Assembly (NCBI GenBank): GCA_018824085.1
Contig: JAHJHI010000051.1
Coordinates: forward strand, 1-64,000
Source: Gammaproteobacteria bacterium
GTDB taxonomy: Bacteria > Pseudomonadota > Gammaproteobacteria > Burkholderiales > Rhodocyclaceae
Length of the DNA: 64,000 nt
Direction of reading: 5' to 3'
Positions 26,195-34,758 of the stretch are shown piece after piece. Both the position numbers and the translations under genes were made by a program. Each line of letters starts with the position of its first letter. Position 1 is the first letter of the stretch. The notes beneath the pieces were generated by a model. It was not told the origin of the DNA, did not search any database, and saw nothing but the letters and a program-made list of their open reading frames with translations.

Positions 26195-27019
26195 ATGAGA
26201 AATCGCCGCTACGTTCCCGAGTCCGAGGAGAACCATGACCGGTGGCTCGTTTCCTACGCCGATCTGGTGACCTTGCTGTTCGCCTTCTTTGTCGTGATGT
26301 ATGCGATTTCCCAGGTCAATGAAGGCAAGTATCGCGTGCTCAGCCAGTCGCTGAACAGCGCGTTTGCGGCGCGCGACGGCGCGCGTCTCATCGAGTTGCC
26401 GGCCACCGATCCGGGCGAGGCCATGCAGATCGAACTCGAACAGTTGCGCATGCAGCGCGCGGCGCAGAAAGAACAGGAACGCAAGGAGCGCGCGGACACC
26501 GCCGCGCGCGATCTGAAACAGGCGCTTTCGGCGCTGACCCGTGATGGGCAGGCCAGCGTCACCGAGGGCGCGCTCGGCATCACCGTCGACCTCGACGCGC
26601 AGTTCCTCTTCGGCGCCGGCGAGGCGGCACTCGCGCCGGCAGCGCAACCGGTCATTGCCGCGATGGCGCGCGTGCTGCTTTATTCGGAATTCCCGCTGGT
26701 GATCGAAGGCCATACCGACAACGTGCCTGCCAGCGGGCGTCTCGGCTCGAACTGGGAACTGTCCGCGCTGCGCGCCGCCACCGTGACGCGCGTGTTCGCC
26801 GAGCAGGGCATCATCCCGGCCCGGCTGACGGCGGCAGGACTTGCCGATCAGCGACCGGTGGCCGACAACGCGACGGAAGAGGGGCGGGCGAAAAACAGGC
26901 GAGTGTCGATCCGCATTGAAACCTATGCCACGGACCGTGCGTCGACCGGCGATCCGGCGCGCCATGAGCCGGCCAGCGTGCCGGAAGGCAGCCTGGGCTC
27001 AAGTTTTCCGCGCTTGTGA
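26195..27019 (+). CDS. motD: Flagellar motor stator protein MotD (MotB family, OmpA-like peptidoglycan binding)
   Basis: The 274-residue protein has one membrane helix with the essential ion-binding aspartate, Asp23 in SYADLVTLLFAFFVVMY. A linker and a C-terminal OmpA-like domain follow (VIEGHTDNVPASGRLGSNWELSALRA in two adjoining parts, then RRVSIRIE) that anchors the stator to peptidoglycan. It pairs with motC directly upstream. It faces the convergent lipoprotein gene five bases away. Confidence 0.93.
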   Translation: MRNRRYVPESEENHDRWLVSYADLVTLLFAFFVVMYAISQVNEGKYRVLSQSLNSAFAARDGARLIELPATDPGEAMQIELEQLRMQRAAQKEQERKERADTAARDLKQALSALTRDGQASVTEGALGITVDLDAQFLFGAGEAALAPAAQPVIAAMARVLLYSEFPLVIEGHTDNVPASGRLGSNWELSALRAATVTRVFAEQGIIPARLTAAGLADQRPVADNATEEGRAKNRRVSIRIETYATDRASTGDPARHEPASVPEGSLGSSFPRL

Positions 27020-27024
27020 CCCGC

Positions 27025-27603
27025 TCATTCCCGGCGCCGTTCCCGGCGCGGCTCGCCGGCGCGCTCCGGTGTCGGCGCGTCGGCGTGCGAAAGGCCTGAA
27101 TACAGCGGCGGCACGGTGCCGGGGAGCAGGCGGTCGGCGACCCTGCGCTGGGTTGCATCGAGCAGTGCATAGAGCGCGTTTGCCGCGTCGGCCACATCCT
27201 CCATCGCACCGAGCCGGTTGCGCACGACATCAACCTTGCGCCCGATCTGGCGCAGTGCGTCGAGCCGGGCAACCGGGCGCGGATCCAGACGGAACTGGTC
27301 GGCCATCAGCGTACCGACACTGTCGCGATAGCGATCCCAGGCAGGTTGCTGAGTCGGCGTGAGCGCAAGCGCGCGCTCGACGCCGGACAACTGCGTCTGC
27401 AGGTCGTCACGAACGCGCGCGGCGCCATCGACATTCGAACCCCGAGCGTCGCCGCGTCCCGGCGGAGGGCCGCCGCGGTGTGGGTGATCGTCGCCCGAAT
27501 CGGGACTGCCGGCGCAGGCCGTGAGCAACAGGGTCAGCGCCAGCAGGCGGACGGCAGGGGAGCTGCATGCAGAGAACATGGCGGTGCGGGCGTCATTGAA
27601 CAT
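27025..27603 (-). CDS. Putative lipoprotein with LTxxQ/Spy-like region
   Basis: The protein starts with a signal peptide ending in LTLLLTAC, a lipobox, so it is probably a lipoprotein. A His/Pro/Gly-rich linker follows. The region ALTPTQQPAWDRYRDSVGTL recalls the LTxxQ repeats of Spy/CpxP-type periplasmic proteins. The start is uncertain: ATGs at 27603 and 27579 both fit a signal peptide, and neither has a clear ribosome-binding site. It is downstream of flgN on the same strand (87-base gap) and convergent with motD. Function is unknown. Confidence 0.6.
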   Translation of the reverse strand: MFNDARTAMFSACSSPAVRLLALTLLLTACAGSPDSGDDHPHRGGPPPGRGDARGSNVDGAARVRDDLQTQLSGVERALALTPTQQPAWDRYRDSVGTLMADQFRLDPRPVARLDALRQIGRKVDVVRNRLGAMEDVADAANALYALLDATQRRVADRLLPGTVPPLYSGLSHADAPTPERAGEPRRERRRE

Positions 27604-27690
27604 GCGCGCACTGTGACCGGCCGGTGCAAACACCGTGTTGCCGGCTGCGAATCCTTGTCTGGCGGATGTAAGGGGGTGTTGCCGGGGGGC

Positions 27691-28185
27691 TCAGGCGCTG
27701 CCGAGCGAGCGCCGAGACGTGCGCGCAGCGGCCAGACCGTCGGGGCCGTAGGTCGATGCCTGTTCAGCGGCCGACATGAGTACCGCCAGCGCCTGCTGGC
27801 TGGATTTCATCTGGGAGCGGATCAGCAAGCCGTTGGCCTGATTCAGGTCGTGGGCTTCGCGGGCGAGCGCCAGAAGATCCGTGAACGGGCCGCGGCAGAC
27901 ATCCCAGTCCGGGCTGCTGCCGAACAGCGCGTCGATGTCTGAACGCGCCGGTGTGGCACCGGCGTGCGCGAGCAGCATCGTGCGCGCGTCGCCCAGCTGG
28001 CTCAGCCGTGCATAGGCTTCGGACTTGTGCTGTGCCAGCACGGCGAGGCTGTCCGCCTCGCCGGCGATCAGCGCGCTGCGCTCGGCATGCAGATGGCCGA
28101 GGGCGGCGCGCAACGTCGCCGTTTCCTCGGCCAGCAGCGCGGCAAGCCGCGTCGGCGTCTGAGCAGCGAAGTCGTTCTGTGCCAT
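27691..28185 (-). CDS. flgN: Flagellar export chaperone FlgN
   Basis: The 164-residue, mostly helical protein has the FlgN pattern (LAALLAEETATLRAALGHLH ... ALIAGEADSLAVLAQHKSEA, then a helix LNQANGLLIRSQ). FlgN keeps hook-junction proteins FlgK and FlgL, encoded at 37.4-40.6 kb, export-competent. Its ATG overlaps the flgM stop by one base, the usual flgMN coupling. Confidence 0.88.
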   Translation of the reverse strand: MAQNDFAAQTPTRLAALLAEETATLRAALGHLHAERSALIAGEADSLAVLAQHKSEAYARLSQLGDARTMLLAHAGATPARSDIDALFGSSPDWDVCRGPFTDLLALAREAHDLNQANGLLIRSQMKSSQQALAVLMSAAEQASTYGPDGLAAARTSRRSLGSA

Positions 28186-28499
28186 CAGGTGGCCGGGCGG
28201 GCGTTCAGCATCTGGCGCACGTTTTCGATCAGGCTGTCGGCAACGCGATCCGCGTTGACCTTGAACCGACCGTCGGCAATGGCCTGCTTGATCTCGTTGA
28301 CGCGAGCACTGTCGACCACCGGTACGTTGGCGATCGTTGCATCCAGTTCGCGCAGCCGCGCGGACATGCCGGAAATGTCGACCTGCGCGCCGGAGGCGGC
28401 AGCCGAAGAAGTTGAACCTGTCGCGCTGGTGCCAGACGCGTTCCGGTTGGCCGATGTTGCCGTCGGGGCTAGCGGCTTACCAGTTCCGTCGATTTTCAC
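28185..28499 (-). CDS. flgM: Anti-sigma-28 factor FlgM
   Basis: The 104-residue protein has a variable, Ser/Ala/Thr-rich N-terminal half and the conserved C-terminal sigma-28-binding half (DSARVNEIKQAIADGRFKVN, then ADSLIENV). FlgM inhibits FliA until it is exported through the finished hook. The preferred start is GTG at 28499, giving MKIDGTGKPL as in other FlgM proteins, with AAAGGG seven bases upstream; a longer TTG start at 28514 is less likely. A FliA-type promoter lies just upstream, allowing feedback. Confidence 0.92.
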   Translation of the reverse strand: MKIDGTGKPLAPTATSANRNASGTSATGSTSSAAASGAQVDISGMSARLRELDATIANVPVVDSARVNEIKQAIADGRFKVNADRVADSLIENVRQMLNARPAT

Positions 28500-28531
28500 G
28501 ATGAACCCTTTCAAGTGACGTTCGACCGGTA

Positions 28532-28558
28532 TTACGACGGCGCTGCTACAAAACTTTA
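28532..28558 (-). promoter_or_regulatory. Candidate FliA (sigma-28) promoter for flgMN
   Basis: On the minus strand TAAAGTTT (28551-28558) is a perfect -35 match, followed by an 11-base spacer and CGTCGTAA (28532-28539), a weak match to GCCGATAA; GCCG also occurs two bases earlier. The leader would be about 27 bases. flgM is a classical FliA target. Confidence 0.5.
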
Positions 28559-28642
28559 GGACTTTTTGTAGGGAGTCGTCTTACACGGAGGTCCGCTCGT
28601 GACTATACCAAGCGCCGGCACGGGGGGGCGACCCGTCGCGCG

Positions 28643-29323
28643 TCAGTAGACGACTTCGACCAGCCCTCCCGGACGGGCGACGCCGCTCACCACCTGGCCG
28701 CCGCCAGTGCGCACTTGAACCGTTTGCCCGGGTTGCGCGCTGGCCAGCGCGCGACCGTCGTGACTCACCGAAAAGCCGGTGCCGCGCGCGAAGATCTTCA
28801 CGATCTGGCCCTGCTGCACGGCAACCGGTGCGCGCAACCAGTCAGCGCGCAACGGCTGGCCCGCACCGATGGATACGTTGACCGACAGGCCGATGACCTG
28901 CTGCGGGTCGGTGATCATGTTGGGCGGCAGTTCCGTGAGGTCGCCGCGCACGAATCCGTAGTCACCCTCGGCAATGACCTGACCGCGGCCGAGTGCGCGC
29001 GCCGCGACGAGGTATTCGCCGTCGAGACGGACACGCGACGGAATATAGATGGTCCAGCTCGCGCCGGAATAGCAGCGCACGCCGACATTGATACGGCCCC
29101 AGGCGCGCGAGCCGGGTGGCAGGAAGGCTTCATGCGCGGCGCACGGCGCCAGCGCGAGGCGCGGGTCGACCTGGCCGACTTCGATGCTGGCCTGACCGGG
29201 CATGCCGGCGACCTGGCTTTGCAGGAACTCGGCGGCGCTGGCGCGCAGCGCGTCGGCGTCGGTCTGTGCCAGCGCAACGCTGCTCAAAGCCATCCATGCA
29301 AGGAACGAAAGACAACGGGTCAT
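28643..29323 (-). CDS. flgA: Flagellar P-ring assembly chaperone FlgA
   Basis: The 226-residue periplasmic protein begins with a signal peptide (MTRCLSFLAWMALSSVALAQ). The C-terminal SAF-like domain contains ARALGRGQVIAEGD and VGQ-like turns, with VKIFARGTGFSVSHDGRALA and GQTVQVRTGGGQVVSGVA as typical FlgA features. FlgA assists assembly of FlgI, encoded at 34759. The start at 29323 follows AAAAGGAG; the longer reading from 29350 would place residues before the signal peptide. It is upstream of flgM on the same strand, with a candidate sigma-54 promoter at 29390-29405. Confidence 0.93.
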   Translation of the reverse strand: MTRCLSFLAWMALSSVALAQTDADALRASAAEFLQSQVAGMPGQASIEVGQVDPRLALAPCAAHEAFLPPGSRAWGRINVGVRCYSGASWTIYIPSRVRLDGEYLVAARALGRGQVIAEGDYGFVRGDLTELPPNMITDPQQVIGLSVNVSIGAGQPLRADWLRAPVAVQQGQIVKIFARGTGFSVSHDGRALASAQPGQTVQVRTGGGQVVSGVARPGGLVEVVY

Positions 29324-29389
29324 GGCGGGCTCCTTTTCGATGGCTGCCATTGCAACACGCGGCAGGTCGATCCAATGCCGGAAATAGGA

Positions 29390-29405
29390 TGCAAAGCACG
29401 GCCCT
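29390..29405 (-). promoter_or_regulatory. Candidate sigma-54 promoter for flgA
   Basis: Read on the minus strand the site is AGGGCCGTGCTTTGCA, with GG and GC ten bases apart as required for sigma-54 (-24/-12). Three of the -24 positions deviate from TGGCACG. It would give a leader of about 56 bases before the flgA start. Confidence 0.4.
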
Positions 29406-29603
29406 GTTCCACATCGGGCGGCCGGATTGCCTCTTTATCCACCTTGCCGCGCCGCAAACCCTTTACGGATAAGGGTTTGAGCGATTCCGGGCGGGGTTTT
29501 GGCGGCAAAGCTTGCCGCTTGCAGGCGGCAGATCGCCGGGAAAGGCGGGGCACGAACGGCCCTTTTTTGCCGATCGGGCCGCAGATCGGCCCCGTAGAGT
29601 GCA

Positions 29604-29619
29604 TGGCACGATAGCTGCA
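29604..29619 (+). promoter_or_regulatory. Sigma-54 promoter before flgB
   Basis: TGGCACG-ATAG-CTGCA matches the sigma-54 consensus TGGCACG-N4-TTGCA almost perfectly, with GG and GC ten bases apart. It is oriented toward flgB. The predicted transcription start is near 29630, only about four bases before the flgB ATG at 29634. Confidence 0.75.
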
Positions 29620-29633
29620 ATGGGATACCCATC

Positions 29634-30041
29634 ATGCCGACACCTCTCGACAGACTGCTCGATCTTCCCCAAGCCGCACTCGGTGTGCGGGCCACGCGTC
29701 AACAGGCGCTGGCGTCGAACATCGCCAATGTCGATACGCCGCACTTCAAGGCGCGTGATCTGGATTTCCGCAGTGCGCTACAAAGCGCGATGGGCGGCTC
29801 CGTCGGAGGGCCGGTGGAACTGGCCCGCACCTCGACGCGCCATCTCGCCGCGCAAGGCGGCGGCGCGCTTGACCAGTCAATGATGTATCGCACGGAAACG
29901 CAATCGAGCGTCGATGGCAACACGGTCGACATGGATGTGGAACGCGCAGCCTTTGCCGAGAACTCGGTGCAGTACGAAGCGCTGCTCACGTTTATCAGTG
30001 GCCGTCTGCGCACCATGCAGAACGCCATTCAAGGCCAGTAA
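29634..30041 (+). CDS. flgB: Flagellar basal-body rod protein FlgB
   Basis: The 135-residue protein has the rod/hook family N-terminal motif ALASNIANVDTPHFKARDLDF (about residues 26-46) and the C-terminal helix ENSVQYEALLTFI. It forms the proximal rod. No ribosome-binding site is visible before the ATG, but the length and N-terminus match other FlgB proteins and no better start exists. It opens the flgBCDEFGHIJ series and is 14 bases from flgC. Confidence 0.94.
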   Translation: MPTPLDRLLDLPQAALGVRATRQQALASNIANVDTPHFKARDLDFRSALQSAMGGSVGGPVELARTSTRHLAAQGGGALDQSMMYRTETQSSVDGNTVDMDVERAAFAENSVQYEALLTFISGRLRTMQNAIQGQ

Positions 30042-30055
30042 GGGGAGTCTGAACC

Positions 30056-30466
30056 ATGGGCAACATGTTCAATGTATTCGGTATCGCAGGCTCGGCACTG
30101 ACCGCGCAATCGGTCCGCCTGAACACGGTATCGAGCAATCTGGCGAATGCCGATTCGATCACGTCGTCCAATGGTCAGCCGTACCGCGCCAAGCAGGTGG
30201 TGTTCGAGGCGAAGCCGATCAACGATGGCGGCGACGCCAGCGGCGTTCGCGTGACGCAGATCGTCGAGAGCGCGGCGCCGATGCGCACGACCTTCGATCC
30301 GACGAATCCGGCCGCCGATGGCGACGGCTACGTGCAGATGCCCAACGTCAATGTCGTGGAAGAGATGGTGAACATGATCTCGGCCTCGCGCTCGTATCAG
30401 ACCAACGCGGAAATGATGAACACCGCCAAGCAGCTGATGCTCAAGACACTCACCATCGGACAATAA
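30056..30466 (+). CDS. flgC: Flagellar basal-body rod protein FlgC
   Basis: The 136-residue rod protein has the N-terminal motif [20 protein letters not shown] and the C-terminal [20 protein letters not shown] typical of FlgC. It assembles into the rod with FlgB, FlgF and FlgG. GGGGAG lies upstream of the start. It is ten bases from flgD. Confidence 0.95.
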   Translation: MGNMFNVFGIAGSALTAQSVRLNTVSSNLANADSITSSNGQPYRAKQVVFEAKPINDGGDASGVRVTQIVESAAPMRTTFDPTNPAADGDGYVQMPNVNVVEEMVNMISASRSYQTNAEMMNTAKQLMLKTLTIGQ

Positions 30467-30476
30467 GGAAATCACC

Positions 30477-31157
30477 ATGGCCGTCAGTTCCGTCACGGGC
30501 AGTTCGATCAACGACATCTACGACTCGTTGAACACGACCAAGGCCGAAGCGAGTTCGGAGATCGATCAGGCGCAGAACCGTTTCCTGATGCTGCTCACCA
30601 CGCAGCTGCGCATGCAGGACCCGCTCAATCCGATGGACAACGCGCAGGTCACTTCGCAACTGGCGCAGATCAGCACGGTGGACGGCATCACCAAGCTCAA
30701 CAGCACGCTCGAAAAGCTGACGGCAAGTTCAACCGAGGCGCAGCACCTGCAGGCGGCCGCAATGGTGGGCCACGCCGTGCTCGTGGAGGGCTCGTCGCTC
30801 ACCCTCGTCGAAGGTGCCGCGCTGGGCGGCGTCGAACTGACGACGCCGGCGGATCGCGTCACGGTGACCGTCAAGAGCGCGAGCGGCGCGGTGGTTCGCG
30901 AGATCGAGCTGGGCGAGCAGGACGCCGCCGGTGTCGTCCAGTTTGTCTGGGACGGCAAGGACAGTTCTGGCACGGCAGTTGCTCAGGATGGCAAGTACTC
31001 CTTCACCGTGAAGGCGGTGCTGGGTAACAACACATTGGTCACCACGCCTCTGGAACTTGCGGTGGTGAGCAGCGTGGAGCGCAGCGGCGGAAACACCCGC
31101 CTGAACCTTGGCCAGCAGGGGCTGGTCACGCTGAACGACATCAAGCAGATTTACTGA
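30477..31157 (+). CDS. flgD: Flagellar hook-assembly scaffold protein FlgD
   Basis: The 226-residue protein has the conserved N-terminal hook-cap region (NRFLMLLTTQLRMQDPLNPM, then NAQVTSQLAQISTVDGI) and a C-terminal FlgD Ig-like domain (FVWDGKDSSGTAVAQDGKYS). It caps the growing hook and is later removed. AAGGAAATCACC precedes the ATG. It is 14 bases from flgE. Confidence 0.95.
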   Translation: MAVSSVTGSSINDIYDSLNTTKAEASSEIDQAQNRFLMLLTTQLRMQDPLNPMDNAQVTSQLAQISTVDGITKLNSTLEKLTASSTEAQHLQAAAMVGHAVLVEGSSLTLVEGAALGGVELTTPADRVTVTVKSASGAVVREIELGEQDAAGVVQFVWDGKDSSGTAVAQDGKYSFTVKAVLGNNTLVTTPLELAVVSSVERSGGNTRLNLGQQGLVTLNDIKQIY

Positions 31158-31171
31158 TCGGGAGTTGAATC

Positions 31172-32389
31172 ATGGCTTTCCAGCAAGGACTTTCCGGACT
31201 GAACGTAGCGTCCAAGGCACTCGATGCCATCAGCAACAACGTGGCCAACTCGACTACCGTCGGCTACAAGCAGTCCGTGGCACAGTTTGCCGACATCTAC
31301 GCCTCCACGCTGGGTGGCGGCTCGACGACACAGATCGGTATCGGCGCTGTCGTCAACGGTGTTGTCCAGCAGTTCTCGCAGGGCAATGTCACGGTCACGA
31401 ACAACCCGCTCGACATCGCGATCAACGGCAACGGCTTCTTCCGCATGAGCGACAAGGGCACCGTTGTCTATTCGCGCAACGGCCAGTTCGGCGTCGACAA
31501 GAGTGGCTACCTGGTCAATGCTGCGGGCCACCGGCTGACCGGTTACGGCGTCGACGTAAACGGCAACGTGATCGTCACGGCGCCGGTGGACATGCGCATC
31601 AATGCAGCGGCCACGTCGGGAGACCCGAGCGCGACGACGCTGACGGAACTTGAGGTGAATCTCGACTCCCGCCTGACGCCGCCGCCGACCGCACCGTTCA
31701 GCGCGACGGACACGTCGAGCTTCTCGTATTCCACGTCGATGGACGTGCATGATTCGCTCGGCAATACGCACGTCATGTCGATGTACTTCGTGAAATCGGC
31801 GACGCCGAACGAGTGGCAGATGTACACGTCGCTGGACGGCGGTGCGGTGGGCGCCGCCCAGACAGTCACCTTCGATTCGTCCGGCAAGCTGACTTCCGGC
31901 AGCGTCATCGCGCAGTCGTTCGCGATCACCACCGGCGCGACGTCGCCACTGGCATTCGATCTCGATCTGGCCAACTCGACGCAGTACGGCGACGCCTTCA
32001 GCGTCGATGCCGTGTTCGACGACGGCTACGAACCGGGCCGCCTGTCGGGCCTGAGCGTGTCGCCGGAGGGCATCATCCAGGGCCGCTATTCGAACGGCGA
32101 AACCCGCACGCTTGGCCAGATCGTGATGGCCACCTTCCAGAATCCGGACGGTCTCGTCCAGCTTGGCGGCAACTCGTGGGCCGAGTCCTCATTCTCCGGC
32201 CCGCCGGCTGTCGGCGCGCCAGGCACGGGCAACCGAGGTGGTCTGCAGCCCGGTTCGGTCGAAGACTCGAACGTCGATCTCACCGCAGAACTGGTCAACA
32301 TGATCACGCAGCAGCGTGCCTATCAGGCCAATGCCCAGTCGATCAAGACGCAGGACCAGATCATGCAGACGTTGGTGAACCTGCGTTGA
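31172..32389 (+). CDS. flgE: Flagellar hook protein FlgE
   Basis: The 405-residue hook subunit has the N-terminal helix motif LNVASKALDAISNNVANSTT and the C-terminal LVNMITQQRAYQANAQSIKT. A FlgE D2-type domain lies in the middle (SFSYSTSMDVHDSLGNTHVM). GGGAG is seven bases before the ATG. It polymerises into the universal joint between rod and filament. Confidence 0.96.
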   Translation: MAFQQGLSGLNVASKALDAISNNVANSTTVGYKQSVAQFADIYASTLGGGSTTQIGIGAVVNGVVQQFSQGNVTVTNNPLDIAINGNGFFRMSDKGTVVYSRNGQFGVDKSGYLVNAAGHRLTGYGVDVNGNVIVTAPVDMRINAAATSGDPSATTLTELEVNLDSRLTPPPTAPFSATDTSSFSYSTSMDVHDSLGNTHVMSMYFVKSATPNEWQMYTSLDGGAVGAAQTVTFDSSGKLTSGSVIAQSFAITTGATSPLAFDLDLANSTQYGDAFSVDAVFDDGYEPGRLSGLSVSPEGIIQGRYSNGETRTLGQIVMATFQNPDGLVQLGGNSWAESSFSGPPAVGAPGTGNRGGLQPGSVEDSNVDLTAELVNMITQQRAYQANAQSIKTQDQIMQTLVNLR

Positions 32390-32402
32390 TTGAGGAGCTG
32401 TC

Positions 32403-33143
32403 ATGGACCGCGTGATCTACACCGCAATGACCGGGGCGAAGTGGACGCTGGAGCGCCAGGCTTCGGTGTCCCACAACCTCGCCAACGCGTCGTCCACCGG
32501 CTACCGCGCCGAAGAACACCGTTTGCGCGCGGTACCGGTGCAGACCGAGGCGTTCGCGTCGCGTGCATTCGTGGTCGATGCCAGTGTGAGAAACAGTTTT
32601 GCGTCCGGCCCGCTGCAGCAGACGGGCCGGACGCTGGATGCCGCGGTGCAGGGCAGCGGCTGGTTCGCGCTGGCGATGCCCGACGGCAGCGAAGCGTATA
32701 CGCGCAACGGCAGCATGCAGATCAGCCCGACCGGCGTTCTGCAGAACCATAACGGAATTCCGATCCTGGGTGACTCCGGCCCGATCACGGTGCCGCCGGA
32801 TACCGAAGTGACGATAGGCGCGGACGGCACGCTGACCGCCGTTCAGCGTACGGGTGGCGCGAACCAGGCCAACACGATCGGTCGCCTCAAGCTGGTCGAC
32901 CCACCGGAGAACACGCTGGTACGCGGCGACGACGGACTGTTCCGCGTCAATACCCCGGGGCCGTCGCCGCAGGCCGAGAACGTTCGCGTCGCGGGCGGTT
33001 ACCTCGAAGGCAGCAATGTGAATGTGGTGGACCAGGTCGTGGCGATGATTTCGCTGTCGCGCCAGTTCGAGATGCAGACGCGCATGTTGCAGACGGCAGA
33101 GCGCAATGACCAGGCGGCGTCGCAGCTGCTGTCCAACCGATAA
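32403..33143 (+). CDS. flgF: Flagellar basal-body rod protein FlgF
   Basis: The 246-residue protein belongs to the rod/hook family, with N-terminal MDRVIYTAMTGAKWTLERQA, SHNLANASSTGYRAEE and C-terminal NVNVVDQVVAMISLSRQFEM. The size and place between flgE and flgG identify FlgF. GAGGAG precedes the ATG. It is 15 bases from flgG. Confidence 0.94.
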   Translation: MDRVIYTAMTGAKWTLERQASVSHNLANASSTGYRAEEHRLRAVPVQTEAFASRAFVVDASVRNSFASGPLQQTGRTLDAAVQGSGWFALAMPDGSEAYTRNGSMQISPTGVLQNHNGIPILGDSGPITVPPDTEVTIGADGTLTAVQRTGGANQANTIGRLKLVDPPENTLVRGDDGLFRVNTPGPSPQAENVRVAGGYLEGSNVNVVDQVVAMISLSRQFEMQTRMLQTAERNDQAASQLLSNR

Positions 33144-33158
33144 CCGGAGAGACCGACC

Positions 33159-33941
33159 ATGATTCGCTCGCTGTGGATTGCCCGCACCGGCATGGATGCA
33201 CATCAGACCCAGCTCGATGTCATCACCAACAATCTTGCCAACGTCAGCACGAACGGCTTCAAGCGCGCGCGCGCCGTGTTCGAGGACATGCTGTACCAGA
33301 CGATCCGCCAGCCCGGCGCGCTGAACACGCAACAGACCACCATTCCGTCGGGCCTGCAGATCGGCACCGGCGTGCGCCCGGTCGCCACCGAACGCATCCA
33401 CACCCAGGGCAATCCGCAGCAGACCGGTAACTCGCTGGACGTCGCGGTCCAGGGTGAAGGTTTCTTCCAGATCGAGATGCCGGACGGCACGCTTGCCTAC
33501 ACCCGCGACGGCGCGTTCCAGAAGGACGGACAGGGTGTGCTCGTCACCTCCAGCGGCTTTCCGGTACAGCCGCAGATCACCATTCCGCCGGATGCGCTGA
33601 CGGTGACGATAGGCCGCGATGGTGTCGTCAGCGCACTGCAGGCCGGCCAGACCGCGCCGACGCAGATCGGACAGCTTCAGCTGGCCACCTTCGTCAACAA
33701 CGGCGGCCTGCAGAGCGTCGGCGAGAACCTGTATGTCGAAACCGTATCCAGCGGCACGCCGACGCCGAACACACCGGGGACCAATGGCGCGGGCCTGCTC
33801 AACCAGGGCTTTGTCGAAACGTCGAACGTGAACGTGGTCGAAGAACTGGTGAACATGATCCAGACGCAGCGCGCCTATGAAATCAATTCCCGCGCGATCC
33901 AGACCTCGGACCAGATGCTGGCCCGCCTGACGCAGCTGTGA
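33159..33941 (+). CDS. flgG: Flagellar distal rod protein FlgG
   Basis: The 260-residue protein begins [20 protein letters not shown] and has [27 protein letters not shown], close to all FlgG sequences. The C-terminus [20 protein letters not shown] is equally typical. It forms the distal rod through the P- and L-rings. It is followed directly by flgH. Confidence 0.96.
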   Translation: MIRSLWIARTGMDAHQTQLDVITNNLANVSTNGFKRARAVFEDMLYQTIRQPGALNTQQTTIPSGLQIGTGVRPVATERIHTQGNPQQTGNSLDVAVQGEGFFQIEMPDGTLAYTRDGAFQKDGQGVLVTSSGFPVQPQITIPPDALTVTIGRDGVVSALQAGQTAPTQIGQLQLATFVNNGGLQSVGENLYVETVSSGTPTPNTPGTNGAGLLNQGFVETSNVNVVEELVNMIQTQRAYEINSRAIQTSDQMLARLTQL

Positions 33942-33961
33942 TGCTGCGTGGAGATGCAGTC

Positions 33962-34660
33962 ATGAACACCGAACGCGTGCAGCTCGTTGCCCGGATTTCC
34001 GGCTTTGTTTTCGTGCTCGTGGTGGCGGTACTGCTCACCGGCTGCGTGACGACGACGCCGCCGACGGCCGTGCACCAGCCGATGTCGGTGCGTCCGGCCA
34101 CGAACACGAATTACGTGCAGAACGCCGGCGCCATCTATCAGCCGGGCGGTGTGCGACCGCTGTTCGAAGACCGGCGCGCACGCAATGTCGGCGACACGCT
34201 GGTGATCAACATCAGCGAGCGCACCCAGGCCGCCAAGAAGTCCGCGAGCTCGGCCGATCGTTCGCAGGAGGTGTCACTCGGCGTGCCGACGCTTACCGGC
34301 CTGCCGTTCAAGGGCGTGGCGGGTGCCAGCCTGAGCGCTATCGGCGACAACGCCTTCACGGGCAAGGGCGCGTCGTCGGCCGACAACAACTTCACCGGGA
34401 CCATCACCGTCACCGTCATCGAGGTGCTGCCCAACGGCAACATGCTGGTGTCGGGCGAGAAGCAGGTGGCGATCAACCAGGGCAACGAATTCATCCGCTT
34501 CTCCGGCGTGGTCAATCCGATCCAGGTGACGGGTTCGAACACTGTTCAATCGACACAGGTGGCCGATGCGCGCATCGAGTATCGCGCCAGCGGCTATATC
34601 GACGAAGCACAGGTGATGGGCTGGCTGGGCCGTTTCTTCCTGAGCTTCCTTCCGTTCTGA
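33962..34660 (+). CDS. flgH: Flagellar L-ring lipoprotein FlgH
   Basis: The 232-residue protein has a lipoprotein signal ending in VLLTGC with Cys28, and the FlgH core (GAIYQPGGVRPLFEDRRARN, VGDTLVINISERTQAAKKS, then NGNMLVSGEKQVAINQGNEF). It forms the outer-membrane ring around the rod. The start at 33962 follows GTGGAG; a longer reading from 33938 would overlap flgG and displace the signal peptide. Confidence 0.95.
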   Translation: MNTERVQLVARISGFVFVLVVAVLLTGCVTTTPPTAVHQPMSVRPATNTNYVQNAGAIYQPGGVRPLFEDRRARNVGDTLVINISERTQAAKKSASSADRSQEVSLGVPTLTGLPFKGVAGASLSAIGDNAFTGKGASSADNNFTGTITVTVIEVLPNGNMLVSGEKQVAINQGNEFIRFSGVVNPIQVTGSNTVQSTQVADARIEYRASGYIDEAQVMGWLGRFFLSFLPF

Positions 34661-34758
34661 GGCGATGGCGCCAGCGGCAGGAATGCCTGCCTATTCCGGC
34701 CATTGAAGCGCTGGTGTGCGGCGTATAAAAGACGCTGTATTCCGGAGGGCGAAACGTC

